The notes under the pieces are model-generated. The model was not told the DNA's origin, searched no databases, and saw only the letters and a program-made list of their open reading frames with translations. Shown one piece after another: positions 1 through 12,075 of a stretch of DNA of 64,000 bases. A program made the position numbers and the translations under genes. The stretch comes from Desulfobacterales bacterium. GTDB taxonomy: Bacteria > Desulfobacterota > Desulfobacteria > Desulfobacterales > JAQWFD01. How positions within the stretch are numbered: the stretch's first letter is position 1; the number at the start of each line of letters is the position of its first letter. The stretch spans positions 1 to 64,000 of the forward strand of contig JAQWFD010000006.1 in NCBI GenBank assembly GCA_028704555.1, in the 5' to 3' direction.

Positions 1-1
1 C

Positions 2-1753
2 GTGATGGTGGACGAGGCGCACCGCACCCAGGAAGGCAACCTCGGACGGAAGATGCGGGAGGCATTGCCCAACGCATTTCTCTTCGGTCTGACCGGCACA
101 CCCATCAACAAACGCGACCGCAATACCTTCTGGGCCTTTGGCGCGGACGAGGATGAGCAGGGCTATATGAGTCGCTACTCGTTTCAGGAATCCATCCGGG
201 ACAAGGCGACGCTGCCGCTGCACTTCGAGGCGGTGGACGTGAAACTGCATATCGATAAGGATGCCATCGACGAGGCCTATTCTCAGATTACTGAAGATCT
301 GAGCGAGCAGGACCGCGATGATCTGGCCAGGCGGGCCGCCAGGATGGCGGTGCTGATCAAGGCCCCGGAACGTGTGCAGGCCATCTGCCGGCACATCGTG
401 AACCACTATCAGAAAAAGGTGGAGCCCAACTGTTTCAAGGCCCAGGTGGTCACCTTCGACCGGGAGTGCTGCGTGCTTTACAAGAAAGCGATGGATGACT
501 TGATCGGCCCGGAGGCGAGCGCCATCGATATGCACATTCAGGGCGGGAAAGCCGATGACTATGCTGAGTGGAAGCTCTCCAAGGATGAAGAGGAAAAGCT
601 GCTCGATCGCTTCCGCGACCCCATTGATCCGCTCAAATTCCTGATCGTCACCTCCAAGCTGCTGACGGGCTTTGACGCACCCATCCTGCAGGTAATGTAC
701 CTGGACAAGCCCATGAAGGATCACAGCCTTCTGCAGGCCATCTGCCGCACCAATCGCGTCTATTCTGGCAAGACCCATGGGCTGATTGTGGACTATCTTG
801 GCATCTTTGATGATGTGGCCATGGCGCTTGATTTTGATGAGAAGGCTGTGCAGAAGGTCATCACTAATCTGGATGAGCTGAAGAAGGAATTGCCGGGTCA
901 GGTTGCCAGATGCCTTGTGTTTTTCCCGGGCGTGGACCGCACCGTCGGAGGCTATGAGGGATTGATCGCGGCGCAGGATTGCCTGCCGGATAACGAAACC
1001 CGGGACAAGCTTGCTGCCGAATATTCGGTGCTCTCTCGTTTGTGGGAAGCGCTGTCTCCGGACCCCTGTCTGAGATCCTATGAGACCGACTACAAGTGGC
1101 TGACTCAGGTCTATGAATCGGTGAAACCGCCCAGCGGCAACGGCAAACTGCTCTGGCACGCGCTTGGGGCCAAGACCATCGCCCTGGTCCATGAAAATGT
1201 GCATCTGGAGACTGTTCGCGATGATCTCGAGACCCTGGTGATGGATGCTGAAGTTCTCGAAGGATTGCTCGACCCCAAGGATCCGGACAAGAAGTCCAGG
1301 GAGATCGAGATCAAACTCATCGCCCGGTTGCGTAAGCACATGGACAACCCCAAATTTATCGCACTGGGCGAGCGCCTGGAAAAACTCAAGGAGAAGCATG
1401 AGCAGGGGCTGCTGCACAGCCTTGACTTTCTCAAGCAACTGTTGGAACTGGCCCGCGAAGTCGTGGAGGCCGAGCGCAAGGTTGAACCGGAGAATGAGCA
1501 GGTAAAGGCCAAAACGGCGCTGACCGAACTGTTCAGTGAGGTGAAGGGCGAAAAAACACCCGCCATTGTCGAACGCATCGTGACCGACATCGACGAGATT
1601 GTCCGGCTGGTCCGCTTTCCCGGCTGGCAAAACACCAAGGCCGGGGAACGCGAAGTCCAGAAGGGGTTGCGTAAGGTGATTTACGTGAAGTACCAGATTA
1701 AGGACCAGGACCTTTTCGACAAAGCCTATGAATATATACGGCAGTATTACTGA
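2..1753 (+). CDS. hsdR: Type I restriction enzyme R subunit, C-terminal part
   Basis: The ATP-dependent translocase/endonuclease subunit of a type I restriction-modification complex. The frame is open at the window edge, so only about the last 584 residues are present, starting just before the DEAH box (DEAH at residues 4-7, Walker B). The motif LTGTP follows at about residue 29, and helicase motif VI is seen around LLTGFDAP and QAICRTNR near residues 220-250. The remainder is the helical C-terminal region that docks on HsdM. The nuclease domain and Walker A must lie upstream. No hsdM or hsdS is in the window. The gene ends 130 bases before the convergent export operon. Family call is firm. 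Confidence 0.93.
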   Translation: MMVDEAHRTQEGNLGRKMREALPNAFLFGLTGTPINKRDRNTFWAFGADEDEQGYMSRYSFQESIRDKATLPLHFEAVDVKLHIDKDAIDEAYSQITEDLSEQDRDDLARRAARMAVLIKAPERVQAICRHIVNHYQKKVEPNCFKAQVVTFDRECCVLYKKAMDDLIGPEASAIDMHIQGGKADDYAEWKLSKDEEEKLLDRFRDPIDPLKFLIVTSKLLTGFDAPILQVMYLDKPMKDHSLLQAICRTNRVYSGKTHGLIVDYLGIFDDVAMALDFDEKAVQKVITNLDELKKELPGQVARCLVFFPGVDRTVGGYEGLIAAQDCLPDNETRDKLAAEYSVLSRLWEALSPDPCLRSYETDYKWLTQVYESVKPPSGNGKLLWHALGAKTIALVHENVHLETVRDDLETLVMDAEVLEGLLDPKDPDKKSREIEIKLIARLRKHMDNPKFIALGERLEKLKEKHEQGLLHSLDFLKQLLELAREVVEAERKVEPENEQVKAKTALTELFSEVKGEKTPAIVERIVTDIDEIVRLVRFPGWQNTKAGEREVQKGLRKVIYVKYQIKDQDLFDKAYEYIRQYY

Positions 1754-1883
1754 AATGAAATGGTGAATGGGTTTTACCAGTGGCACGGCTGGTTCGACTT
1801 TGTGGTCATTCTGTTAGCCACAAAATGAATAGGAATGTCGTGCATGAATCTTTCTGAATTTATAAATGATAATATTTTCCCAT

Positions 1884-2990
1884 CTATTCCATCCGGTGCC
1901 GAAACAGCCAGGTGGCGGCGGCCAGGGTAACCAGTGCGATGACGGCCAGGGGCCAGGCGTTTGAGAGCACGTCTGCTGCCGGCATATCTTTGAGAAAAAT
2001 CCCGCGGACAATGACCAGAAACCATCTGAGGGGATTGGCGGCGGTGACCGTCTGGAGCCAGGCCGGCATGTTTTCGATGGGGGTGGCAAATCCGGACAGG
2101 AGCACGGCTGGGGGCATGAAGACAAATACGCCGAGGATGGCCTGCTGCTGGGTCATGGAAAGGGCGCTGATGAACAGCCCGATGCCGATGATCGACAGGA
2201 GAAAAATTGTCAGTGCGCCGAAAAGAAGCGCCAGAGACCCCTGAAACGGGATGCGGAAGGCAAAAATGCCAACGGTAATCAGCAGGGTGGCGGACCCTGC
2301 GGCCAGGATCAGGGAGGGAACGGCTTTTCCGATCAGAATTTCCACCGGCCTCAGGGGGGTGACGAGAATCTGCTCAAAGGTGCCCATTTCCCGCTCCCGC
2401 GAGACTGAAAGCGATGTGAGGATCAGGCCGACGATGGTGGCCAGCACGCAGACCAGGCTGGGGACCGTGTACCACTTAAAATTCAGATTCGGGTTGAACC
2501 AGTGGCGGGTGATCATCGCCGCCGGTGCGCTCTGGTAGTCGTCCGGTGTCATATCATCGATAAATTGCTGAACGATTTTCATGGCATAGCCCCGGACGAT
2601 CTGCGAGGTGTTGGTTTTGCGCCCGTCCAGCAGCAGCTGCACCCGGCCAGTGCGCCCGGAGCTGATATCAGCCGAAAAATCGGAGGGAACGATCAGCACG
2701 GCGGTTGCCCGCTGTTCATCGAGTATGGGCCGAATATTAGCGTTTCCGTCAAGGCGCAGGATCTTCGTGAAGGTGACGGCGCTTTGAAACCGCTCAACCA
2801 GTTCAAAGCCGGCGCTGCCCGAATCAAGATTCAGAACGCCCAGGGAAACGTTTCTGGCCTCCTGCGTCATGGCAAAGGAGAATACAAAGATCTGGATCAG
2901 CGGGGGAACGATCAGCACCATCCGGGCTTTGGGGTCTCTCAGCGCGACCAGAAATTCTTTTTTGATCAGCGATTTCAGGCGGACAAACAT
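1884..2990 (-). CDS. ABC-2 type exporter permease
   Basis: Inner-membrane subunit of an ABC exporter of the YbhS/YbhR/YhhJ kind. 368 residues. An N-terminal membrane segment (about residues 20-40) is followed by a large extracytoplasmic domain and then five or more hydrophobic segments from about residue 180, which is the standard ABC-2 layout. The cytoplasmic motif SREREMGTFEQILVTPLRP, near residue 200, is the conserved coupling region of this family. It is the last gene of a four-gene minus-strand operon (6942 to 1884), starting 6 bases after the preceding permease stop. It probably pairs with that permease and the double-ATPase protein. Substrate is unknown; relatives export drugs or other amphiphiles. 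Confidence 0.9.
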   Translation of the reverse strand: MFVRLKSLIKKEFLVALRDPKARMVLIVPPLIQIFVFSFAMTQEARNVSLGVLNLDSGSAGFELVERFQSAVTFTKILRLDGNANIRPILDEQRATAVLIVPSDFSADISSGRTGRVQLLLDGRKTNTSQIVRGYAMKIVQQFIDDMTPDDYQSAPAAMITRHWFNPNLNFKWYTVPSLVCVLATIVGLILTSLSVSREREMGTFEQILVTPLRPVEILIGKAVPSLILAAGSATLLITVGIFAFRIPFQGSLALLFGALTIFLLSIIGIGLFISALSMTQQQAILGVFVFMPPAVLLSGFATPIENMPAWLQTVTAANPLRWFLVIVRGIFLKDMPAADVLSNAWPLAVIALVTLAAATWLFRHRME

Positions 2991-2996
2991 GACACG

Positions 2997-4141
2997 TCAC
3001 TCCAGACGGTTGTGGGTTTTTTTCAGGGTCAGGGCAAACATAACTGCCGCGATGACCAGCAGAATGATCGTGTTCGGCAGCAGAAGGGGCCAGATATCGC
3101 CGGCCAGAAAAAGGGTCTGGAGGCTGGTGACAAAATAGCGTGCCGGGATGATACGGGTCAGCTGCCTCAAGAGCCATGGCATTGAGGCGATTTCAAACAC
3201 AAAGCCCGAGAGGATGAACGCCGGTAGAAAAGCGGAAATAATCGAGATCTGAGAGGCGATAAACTGATTTCTGGACAGGGTGGAAATCAAAAAGCCCTGC
3301 CCCAGTGCGGTCAGCATGAACGCGGCTGAAACTATGGCAAGGGCCGCAAAAGAGCCCCTGAGCGGAACATCGAGTAAAAATACCGCAATGGCCGTACACA
3401 CGGCCATGGAGCCCATGCCCAGACAGAAATAGGGCACCAATTTTCCAATAATGATCTCCCCGGCAGTCAGCGGGGTGGCCAGCAGCGCCTCCATGGTGCC
3501 GCGCTCCCACTCACGGGCGACGATCAGAGCGGTTAGAAGCGTTCCGATGATGGCCATGATCACGGCCAGGGACCCGGGCACAAGCGAGTTGCGGCTGTTG
3601 AGTGACGGGTTATAAAACACCCGGGAGATCAGTTCCACGGGCGGGTTCGTTGACGCAGCCGAGGTCAGACCCTGCTGACTCAGCCATGATGCAAGGGCGC
3701 CCCGGGCGTAGTTTTCCACGTAATTGGCTGTGTTGCATTCACTGCCGTCGGTCAGCAGCTGGATCGGGGCGATCGATTCCTTTGCCTTTAACAGCCGGGT
3801 AAAATTCTGGGGGATGACCACGACGCCTCTGAGCCGGCCGCTGACCAGGTCCGGTTCCAGCTCGCGCCGGTTCCGGGCAATACGGGTATCGAAGAATCGC
3901 GATGCAATAAATGAGGATGCCAGATTGTGCGCCTCCGGGCTGCTATCCTCAAGGGCGATGCCGATCCGGATGTTTTGAGCATCCAGGGATACGCCGTAGC
4001 CGAACAGAAACAAAAATATCAGCGGCAGCACAAAGGCGATCAGAATGCAGCTCGGGTCGCGCACCACCTGCAGGCTTTCCTTGATGATCAGGGCTTTCAG
4101 CCGGCGGATTCTGCCCGCATGCGCACGGGAAGCAGACGGTT

Positions 4142-4145
<4 letters not shown>
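2997..4145 (-). CDS. ABC-2 type exporter permease
   Basis: Second permease of the export operon, 382 residues. It has the same architecture as its downstream neighbour: one N-terminal membrane helix after a basic stretch, an extracytoplasmic domain of about 140 residues, then a C-terminal membrane bundle. The coupling motif AREWERGTMEALLATPLT lies near residue 220. Its start codon overlaps the end of the ATPase gene by four bases (4142-4145), which indicates translational coupling. The two permeases likely form a heterodimer fed by the tandem ATPase protein. The exported compound cannot be read from sequence. Confidence 0.9.
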
Positions 4146-5877
<1,732 letters not shown>

Positions 5878-5881
<4 letters not shown>

Positions 5882-6942
5882 TCTGCGGTTTCGGAAGATG
5901 CTGTGTTACGGACAGGTGGCGGGGTTGCCGACGTATCGATTCGGACGGTCACCGGCATGCCCTGACGCAATCCCTGGTCCGGGTTGTCGGCAACCACCCG
6001 GAACCGATAGACCAGATCGGTCCGGAGCCGGGGCGTTTCCACGTTTTTCGGGGTGAACTCGGCTTCCGGTGATATGAATCCCACATGGCCTTGATAGGGT
6101 GTATCCGGCCGGGTATCGGTGATGATTTCGGCCGGCATGCCCGGCCAGATGTGGCCCAGATCCGGTTCAGCCACATAGGCCCGCACCCATACCGGATCGG
6201 TCAACGATACAACGGCGACTGTCTGCCCCGCGGCCACGATCGATCCGGGCTCTTTGGCGCGGGTCAGAAGAATGCCGCCGGCAGGCGCCGTGAGCCGGGT
6301 ATCGGCCAGTTGCCGTTGCGCCCGCTGGATCGTTGCAGCCGATGCTTCAAGACGGGCGCGAGCGGCGGCGATGTCTTCCCTGCGTGATCCCTCCAGCGCC
6401 AGGGCCAGTTGCGCTTCAGCACTGTTGAGCCGTGCGTGCGCCTCGTCGCGGCGGGCCGAGATATCGTCAAATGATTGCCGGGAGGTGGCGCCATCTGAAA
6501 CCAGCGTCTTGATGCGATCGTATTCCTGTCGAAGGTTTTTCAGGCTGGCTTTCAGCTCTTCAACCCGTGCGGTGGCCTGCCGGATTTCCTGGGGTCGCGG
6601 TCCGTTTTTCAGTCGCTCCAGCTCGGCCGCGGATTGGTTTTTTACGGCAACGGCCAGATCCATTTCTTCATCATAGGGCGCGCTGTCGAGCACAGCGATA
6701 AGATCGTCCGGGGCTACCCGTTCACCTTCTTCGATGGAAACTTCGGTAATTTTCCCCGGTACGCGGAATCCAAGGTCCACCTTTCGGATATCCACGTTTC
6801 CGTAGAGTTCAAGGAGGCTATTTTCTGCCGGCATGTGATTTCGGGTCCAGGACCGGTACCCCGCAATGCCGCCGGCAATTGCGATACCGAGAACGATGGG
6901 CATGATGATTTTTTTCATGACGTCAGTCTTTCTGTCCGGCAT
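5878..6942 (-). CDS. HlyD-family periplasmic adaptor (YbhG-like)
   Basis: 354 residues. One N-terminal membrane anchor (about residues 10-27) is followed by a lipoyl/barrel-sandwich half (motif VPGKITEVSIEEGERV near residues 60-75), a long alpha-helical coiled coil (about 90-210) and the second barrel half. This is the membrane-fusion protein of a tripartite exporter, bridging the inner-membrane permeases to an outer-membrane channel. It is the first gene of the four-gene export operon. An alternative start at MKKIIM (6918) would leave the anchor intact. No outer-membrane factor gene lies nearby, so a TolC-type protein from elsewhere is presumably used. Confidence 0.92.
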
Positions 6943-7117
6943 TTTTATCGATTGAAGGAAACGGGTGCTGAAATGACGAAAATATATTTTAAACGAACGA
7001 TTAAATCAATTGCTTTTACCTGTGGCCGTCTGTCGGATTTTAAGAAAACGCTCGACAGGCGGTTGATAAATCTTTAAAAAAGACATGACCGCTTCAGCGG
7101 CAGATGTTTGCTCGTAT

Positions 7118-7202
7118 GGGGCTTGATCATAATTCCGGCCACGTTGTCGTGGGCTCCGCCCGGCCACACGCTGGAACTATGGCCGAAGTTATGATCGAGT
7201 CC
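7118..7202. repeat. Palindromic element family A, short copy
   Basis: About 85 bases that begin GGGCTTGATCATAATTCCGG and end with the near-inverted sequence around GGCCGAAGTTATGATCGAGT. The termini match the other family A copies in this window; the centre is shortened. It lies between the export operon and the SNF2 helicase gene, 32 bases before the latter. Confidence 0.8.
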
Positions 7203-7233
7203 ATCGTGTGGATATTTTTACTCAAAAATTGAA

Positions 7234-9957
7234 ATGACGCAATATATGAAAATTGACAGGACAGATACAGGATCACAGGCCCCGGACATCCGGCTGACGC
7301 CGACCGGGCGTCTGTGCTGGGAACATACCGAAGGCGTTATTGAAGGCCAGGGGCTGTCTGCGTGGCAACCCGTATTTCAGGCCGACTGGCGAGAGGGACT
7401 CTTTACTCTGGCGGCAGAAAAAATTCGCGTGGCGGAATGCCCTGCCCTGCGGTTCTGGCAGGATGTGGGCGCGTGCTATCTGACCCGGTTGTGCCATATT
7501 TCGGCGTCTCAGGAGAATTTTGAGGTCCGGGGACTGGAAACGGCCGAGTGTCTGAGCCGGATTCTGACGGCACCGCCCATGCAGGGGGGTGAGTATCTTT
7601 CCGTTGAGGTGCTGCAGAATATCTGGAACGCTCTGGACGGCTGGGTTCACGAGAGGGTGGCGGCAGCGGGGAGCCTGGAGGCATTTTTACAGGCACGGGC
7701 GCCCAGATGGCATCAGGTCGGCAGCGTGTGTTTTCATCTGGCGGAAAATAAAAACGATGCGGCGAGGCCCTTTGCGTTCATGGCGACCTATGCGGCCGGG
7801 TTCGGCGCCGCCGGGCAGCTGAAACACCTGCCGCTGCGAAAGGCGCTCGAGCAGTATGCCGGGGCGAAAAACCGTCCGGCGCTGATTAAACTGCTTTCTC
7901 CGGTTCAGCAGGCGGCCGGGGCCTGCCCGTGGGTGAAAAATCTCATTGAAACCCGGGATATTTACCGCCCCATGGCATGGCCAGTAGGCCGCGCCTACCG
8001 GTTTTTGCAAAGCGTTCCGGCACTGGAAGACAGCGGCCTGACGGTCCGGCTGCCCAACTGGTGGAAAAAGCGTCCAAGGCCGCAGGTGTCGGTCACCATC
8101 GGGGCGCAGAAAAAAGCAGGGCTGGGCGCAGCCGCCGTGCTGGATTTTGACGTGAAGATGGCCCTGGGAGACGAGACGCTGTCAGCCGGGGAACTGGCCG
8201 CTCTGCTCAACAGTGAAGAGGGCCTGGTGTTTCTAAAGGGCCAGTGGGTCGAGGTGGATCGGGAAAAATTAAAAGCGGCCATCGATCACTGGGACTCGCT
8301 TCGAAAGCAGGCCGAGGGTAATCAGATATCGTTTGTCGAAGGCATGCGGCTGCTGGCAGGCGCTTCTGCGGACTTGACGCACGAGGATCAGGTCGATGCC
8401 GAGAGGCCCTGGGTGCATGTAAAAGCCGGTGATGCCATGCGGGAGGTGCTGGCAGGGCTTCGCGATCCGTCGAAGCTTATGCCGGTGGATGCCGGAGACC
8501 GGTTGCAGGCCGTGCTTCGGCCGTATCAGCGGGAGGGGCTGGCCTGGCTGGGCTTTTTGACGCAGCTGGGGCTGGGCGCGTGTCTGGCCGACGACATGGG
8601 CCTGGGAAAAACCCTTCAGGTGCTGGCCTTGCTGGAAAGCGAGTCGAAGCGTAAATCCGGACGACGATCGGCCGCCCTGCTGGTGATTCCCGCATCCCTG
8701 CTGGGCAACTGGCGAAATGAGGCCACGCGCTTTGCTCCTTCGCTCAAGCTGGTCTTTGCGCACCCGGCCGAAACAGACCGTAAGACACTGGAAGCGATGG
8801 CTGAATCGCCTGAGACCTTGCTGGCTGACGTGGATCTGGTGGTGACGACCTACTCGATGGTGGCCCGGCTGGAGTGGCTCGCTCAGGTGAACTGGCAGCT
8901 GGTGATTCTCGACGAAGCCCAGGCAATCAAGAATTCCGCTTCGCGCCAGAGCCGGTCCGTGAAGAAACTTTCCGCCCGCGCACGCATCGCCCTGACCGGA
9001 ACGCCGGTGGAAAACCGTCTGGGGGACCTGTGGTCGCTGTTTGATTTTCTCAATCCCGGTCTTCTGGGGTCGGCAGCCGTGTTCAAGTCCTTTATCAAGG
9101 GGCTTCAGATGCGAAAGGACAATCCGTTCGCGCCGCTGCGTCAATTGGTCGGGCCGTACATTTTGCGTCGCTTGAAAACAGACCGTTCGGTGATTTCAGA
9201 CCTGCCGGAAAAAACGGAAACTCCGCGTTACTGCAGCCTGACCCGACCACAGGTTCAGCTCTATGAGAAGACCGTTCAGGCCATGAAACGCGCGCTCGAG
9301 GCTTCCGATGGCATGGCGCGGCGCGGGCTGGTGCTGCAGTCGCTGATGCGCCTGAAGCAGATCTGCAACCATCCCAGCCAGCTGTCCGGGGATGGCGAGT
9401 ACCGGCCGGATCACAGCGGAAAGTTTCTGCGGATTGCCGAAATCTGTGAGGAACTGGCCGACCGTCAGGAAAAAGTGCTGATATTTACCCAGTTTCGTGA
9501 AATCATCGAACCACTGGCAGCACATCTGGCAGGGGTTTTTGGACGCAGCGGTCTGGTGCTGCACGGGGGCACCGGCATCAAACAGCGAAAGGCCATTGTC
9601 GATCAGTTTCAGGACGATGACGGCCCGCCGTTTTTTATCCTGTCGCTCAAGGCCGGCGGAACCGGCCTGAACCTGACGGCTGCCTCGCATGTCATTCATT
9701 TTGACCGCTGGTGGAATCCGGCCGTGGAAAATCAGGCCACTGACCGGGCCTTTCGTATCGGTCAGAAACGTAACGTGATGGTCCATAAATTCATCACCCG
9801 GGGAACCATCGAGGAACGGATCGATGCGATGATTTCGGAAAAACGGCAATTGGCAGAGCAGATTCTCTCGGGCGGAAGCGAGGTGAACCTGACGGAATTA
9901 TCCGATGAGGAACTGATACAACTGGTCCGTCTCGACGTGACCCGCGCAACAGTATAA
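7234..9957 (+). CDS. SNF2-family DEAD/DEAH helicase (RapA-like)
   Basis: 907 residues. The N-terminal half (to about residue 420) is the accessory region typical of bacterial SNF2 proteins that travel with SWIM proteins. The C-terminal half is a complete SNF2 motor: motif I DDMGLGKT (about 450), DEAQ Walker B (about 560), motif III LTGTPVENRL, then helicase C with QATDRAFRIGQ (about 835). It probably remodels nucleic acid-protein complexes. The gene is followed after 11 bases by the SWIM zinc-finger gene; this pairing is common in bacteria. The start is one of two nearby ATGs (7234 or 7246), and no strong ribosome site favours either. Confidence 0.92.
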   Translation: MTQYMKIDRTDTGSQAPDIRLTPTGRLCWEHTEGVIEGQGLSAWQPVFQADWREGLFTLAAEKIRVAECPALRFWQDVGACYLTRLCHISASQENFEVRGLETAECLSRILTAPPMQGGEYLSVEVLQNIWNALDGWVHERVAAAGSLEAFLQARAPRWHQVGSVCFHLAENKNDAARPFAFMATYAAGFGAAGQLKHLPLRKALEQYAGAKNRPALIKLLSPVQQAAGACPWVKNLIETRDIYRPMAWPVGRAYRFLQSVPALEDSGLTVRLPNWWKKRPRPQVSVTIGAQKKAGLGAAAVLDFDVKMALGDETLSAGELAALLNSEEGLVFLKGQWVEVDREKLKAAIDHWDSLRKQAEGNQISFVEGMRLLAGASADLTHEDQVDAERPWVHVKAGDAMREVLAGLRDPSKLMPVDAGDRLQAVLRPYQREGLAWLGFLTQLGLGACLADDMGLGKTLQVLALLESESKRKSGRRSAALLVIPASLLGNWRNEATRFAPSLKLVFAHPAETDRKTLEAMAESPETLLADVDLVVTTYSMVARLEWLAQVNWQLVILDEAQAIKNSASRQSRSVKKLSARARIALTGTPVENRLGDLWSLFDFLNPGLLGSAAVFKSFIKGLQMRKDNPFAPLRQLVGPYILRRLKTDRSVISDLPEKTETPRYCSLTRPQVQLYEKTVQAMKRALEASDGMARRGLVLQSLMRLKQICNHPSQLSGDGEYRPDHSGKFLRIAEICEELADRQEKVLIFTQFREIIEPLAAHLAGVFGRSGLVLHGGTGIKQRKAIVDQFQDDDGPPFFILSLKAGGTGLNLTAASHVIHFDRWWNPAVENQATDRAFRIGQKRNVMVHKFITRGTIEERIDAMISEKRQLAEQILSGGSEVNLTELSDEELIQLVRLDVTRATV

Positions 9958-9968
9958 GGAAACAGTTT

Positions 9969-10925
9969 ATGGGATTCTGGGGCAGATATGTGCCGGTGGC
10001 GGAACGACGGGCCAAGGCCCGCAATCAGATGAAAAAACTCTGTAAAAAGGGAAAACACATCCAGCCCGTGGAAATCGAGGGAAGAACCATTGCCCGAAGT
10101 TTCTGGGGAAAGGGATGGTGCGATCATCTCGAATCGTTTTCCGACTATGCAAACCGTCTGCCGCGCGGGCGCACCTATGTCCGGAACGGTTCGGTCTGCC
10201 ATCTCGAGATCGGGCCCGGTTGCATCGAGGCCATTGTCAGCGGCTCTTCGCTGTATAACGTGAGCATCAGCATTCAGAAGCTGAAACCCGCTATATGGGA
10301 ATCCATCCAAAAACAGTGCGCCGGTCAGATCGGCTCCATGCTTGAACTGCTTCAGGGCAAACTCTCAGACCAGGTCATGGGCGTGGTAACCGACCGTAAA
10401 ACCGGCCTGTTTCCCCAGCCGGGAGAGATCCAATTTGACTGCAGCTGCCCGGACTGGGCGGTGATGTGCAAGCATGTGGCGGCCGTGCTCTACGGCGTGG
10501 GCAGCCGGCTCGACAGCCAGCCGGAGCTCCTGTTTCTGCTGCGGGGGGTCGATGCCCAGGAATTGATCTAAGCCGACATCATCCTGCAAGGTGCCGCCGC
10601 AGATCTATCCGGAGACAGCCTTTCCGATGATCAGCTCGGCGATATCTTCGGGATCGATCTGGACATGGAGATGGCTCCGGAAGCGCCGGCAGCCAGCGCC
10701 GCATCGCCCCGGTCTTTGGGCAAGTCCATTCCAACGCCGCCTACCGGAAAATCCATTGCCCGGCTGCGCAAAAAGCTGGGCCTGTCTGCCGAGAAATTCG
10801 GTCAACGTCTCGGTGTAACCGCCGCCAGCGTCTACCGCTGGGAAACCGCTCCCGGCCCGCTCAAACTCCAGGCCCGCCCCCTGGCTGCTCTGGAAAAATT
10901 GCAGCGGGAGAAGCGGAAGAAGTAA
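9969..10925 (+). pseudogene. SWIM zinc-finger protein with C-terminal HTH, split by in-frame TAA
   Basis: One continuous reading frame of 318 codons except for a single TAA at 10569-10571. The first 200 codons hold the SWIM finger (C-x-C-x6-C-x-H in DCSCPDWAVMCKH, near residue 158). After the stop the same frame runs on with no other stop: a linker with the expected LGDIFGIDLD motif, then a helix-turn-helix of the Cro/XRE kind (ARLRKKLGLSAEKFGQRLGV). The upstream part has a good ribosome site (AAGGA) 11 bases after the helicase stop. The product could be a truncated 200-residue SWIM protein, or two pieces if ATG 10665 reinitiates. TAA rules out selenocysteine or pyrrolysine recoding by known rules. 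Confidence 0.82.
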
Positions 10926-10974
10926 GTGGCTGGGGGACATTGGGGTATAAAATTTCGGATAGAAATCGAGAAAA

Positions 10975-11073
10975 ATGATTATACGGTTTTCAGTTGAGAA
11001 TTGGATGAGGTTTCGGGATAAGGCTTCATTTTCGATGATAGCGGGCCGGGAGCGGCAGCATAATAACCGGTTG
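10975..11073 (+). pseudogene. N-terminal stub of an AAA-family ATPase gene
   Basis: Thirty-three codons starting MIIRFSVENWMRFRDK and continuing ASFSMIAGRERQ. This is the typical N-terminus of OLD/abortive-infection-like AAA_15 ATPases, which normally continue into a Walker A loop. Here the coding similarity stops at a half copy of palindromic element A, and no Walker A or later motif follows. Read as a relic left by a deletion. The start sits 49 bases after the SWIM-HTH stop. Confidence 0.7.
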
Positions 11074-11084
11074 GCGCGGCGTGC

Positions 11085-11185
11085 CCCGACATCTTTTCCC
11101 CGGATCGCGCCATGTCGTACGCCGGCAACGGGCGGAACTCAGAGGCTACGCACAGCAAAATATGGCCGCAGTTATGATCAAGCCC
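11085..11185. repeat. Palindromic element family A, right half copy
   Basis: Contains the central GCCGGCAACGGGCGG block and the right terminus (ATATGGCCGCAGTTATGATC then AAGCCC) but lacks the left GGGCTTGATC terminus. It abuts the AAA ATPase stub, so the missing left half was probably lost together with the rest of that gene. Confidence 0.8.
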
Positions 11186-11345
11186 AAAATTTCTGCAGGA
11201 GGGCCGAATATAAACGGATGCGTACCCGAACGCCATACGATTTTTCTGCTTCCCGGTTAATGGATTAATCCGTTCAGCTATCCGGATATCAAATTCTGTT
11301 AAAATGCTTGACAAGCGAATTAAGATGATATTACTGAGTGTTTTA

Positions 11346-11379
11346 TTAGTTTGACACTAATGTCAGACATAAAAGAATA
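11346..11379 (+). promoter_or_regulatory. Promoter with operator-like dyads before the TetR gene
   Basis: TTGACA at 11351-11356 could be a -35 box; AAGAAT at 11373-11378, 16 bases on, is a weak -10. The -35 lies inside the dyad TTAGT-TTGAC-ACTAA minus overlap (11346-11360), and a second dyad TGTC-a-GACA follows at 11361-11369. Such dyads over a promoter fit TetR autoregulation, but this is inference. Confidence 0.4.
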
Positions 11380-11394
11380 ACATGGGCGTTTGTA

Positions 11395-12033
11395 ATGACA
11401 ACAGCACCTGATAGTCGATCGGATACTGAACAGCGAATTCTGGCGGCTGCCAAACGGGTGTTTGTTCGAAAAGGGGTGGATGGTGCCGTGATGCAGGATA
11501 TTGCCGATGAAGCCAAAATCAGCCGAACGGCGCTTCATTACTATTTCAGGAGCAAGGAAAAACTCTTCGGGGCTGTTTTCCAGGACCTGCTTGCTCGGTT
11601 TTTCCCCAAGGCCAATGAAATTTTGAATCAGCCGATTTCCTTCAGGGAAAAACTGCCCCGGTTCGTGAATGAATACCTTGATTTGCTCAAAGAAAATCCG
11701 TATTTGTCTAATTTTATCATGAATGAACTGAACCGGGACCCGGATAAAGTGGCGGGGTATTTTGCCAAGGGAGAACTGTTGTCGACCAAGGTCATACGTC
11801 ACATTGAACAGGAATTGCGTGATCTGAATCCTCACGTTTCCGCTCCCCATTTTGTTATGGATCTGGTCAGTATGTGTGTGTTTCCATTTATTGCCGAACC
11901 GGTGGTCAAACAATTATTCATCAATCCTGAACCGGAGGCGTTTAATCGGTTTATAGAAGAGCGGAAGCGGATTATTGTCGATATGCTGATGTGCTATATC
12001 GACGCGATGCCCCTCATGGGGGAGAGCGACTAG
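11395..12033 (+). CDS. TetR/AcrR-family transcriptional regulator
   Basis: 212 residues. The N-terminal TetR helix-turn-helix is clear (residues about 12-58, motif AVMQDIADEAKISRTALHYYFRSKEKLF). The C-terminal ligand domain has the TetR_C-like helical pattern and no recognisable ligand signature. It is followed after 42 bases, on the same strand, by the 1444-residue activase-like gene, so the two may be co-transcribed and the regulator may control that gene. Dyads over the likely promoter support autoregulation. Confidence 0.9.
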   Translation: MTTAPDSRSDTEQRILAAAKRVFVRKGVDGAVMQDIADEAKISRTALHYYFRSKEKLFGAVFQDLLARFFPKANEILNQPISFREKLPRFVNEYLDLLKENPYLSNFIMNELNRDPDKVAGYFAKGELLSTKVIRHIEQELRDLNPHVSAPHFVMDLVSMCVFPFIAEPVVKQLFINPEPEAFNRFIEERKRIIVDMLMCYIDAMPLMGESD

Positions 12034-12075
12034 CAGAACTCCTTTTGAGCGACGACTTGTATCTGATACAGATTT

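Noticed and set aside
10569..10571. Recoding of the internal stop in the SWIM gene as selenocysteine or pyrrolysine
   Set aside because: The codon is TAA, which neither system uses.
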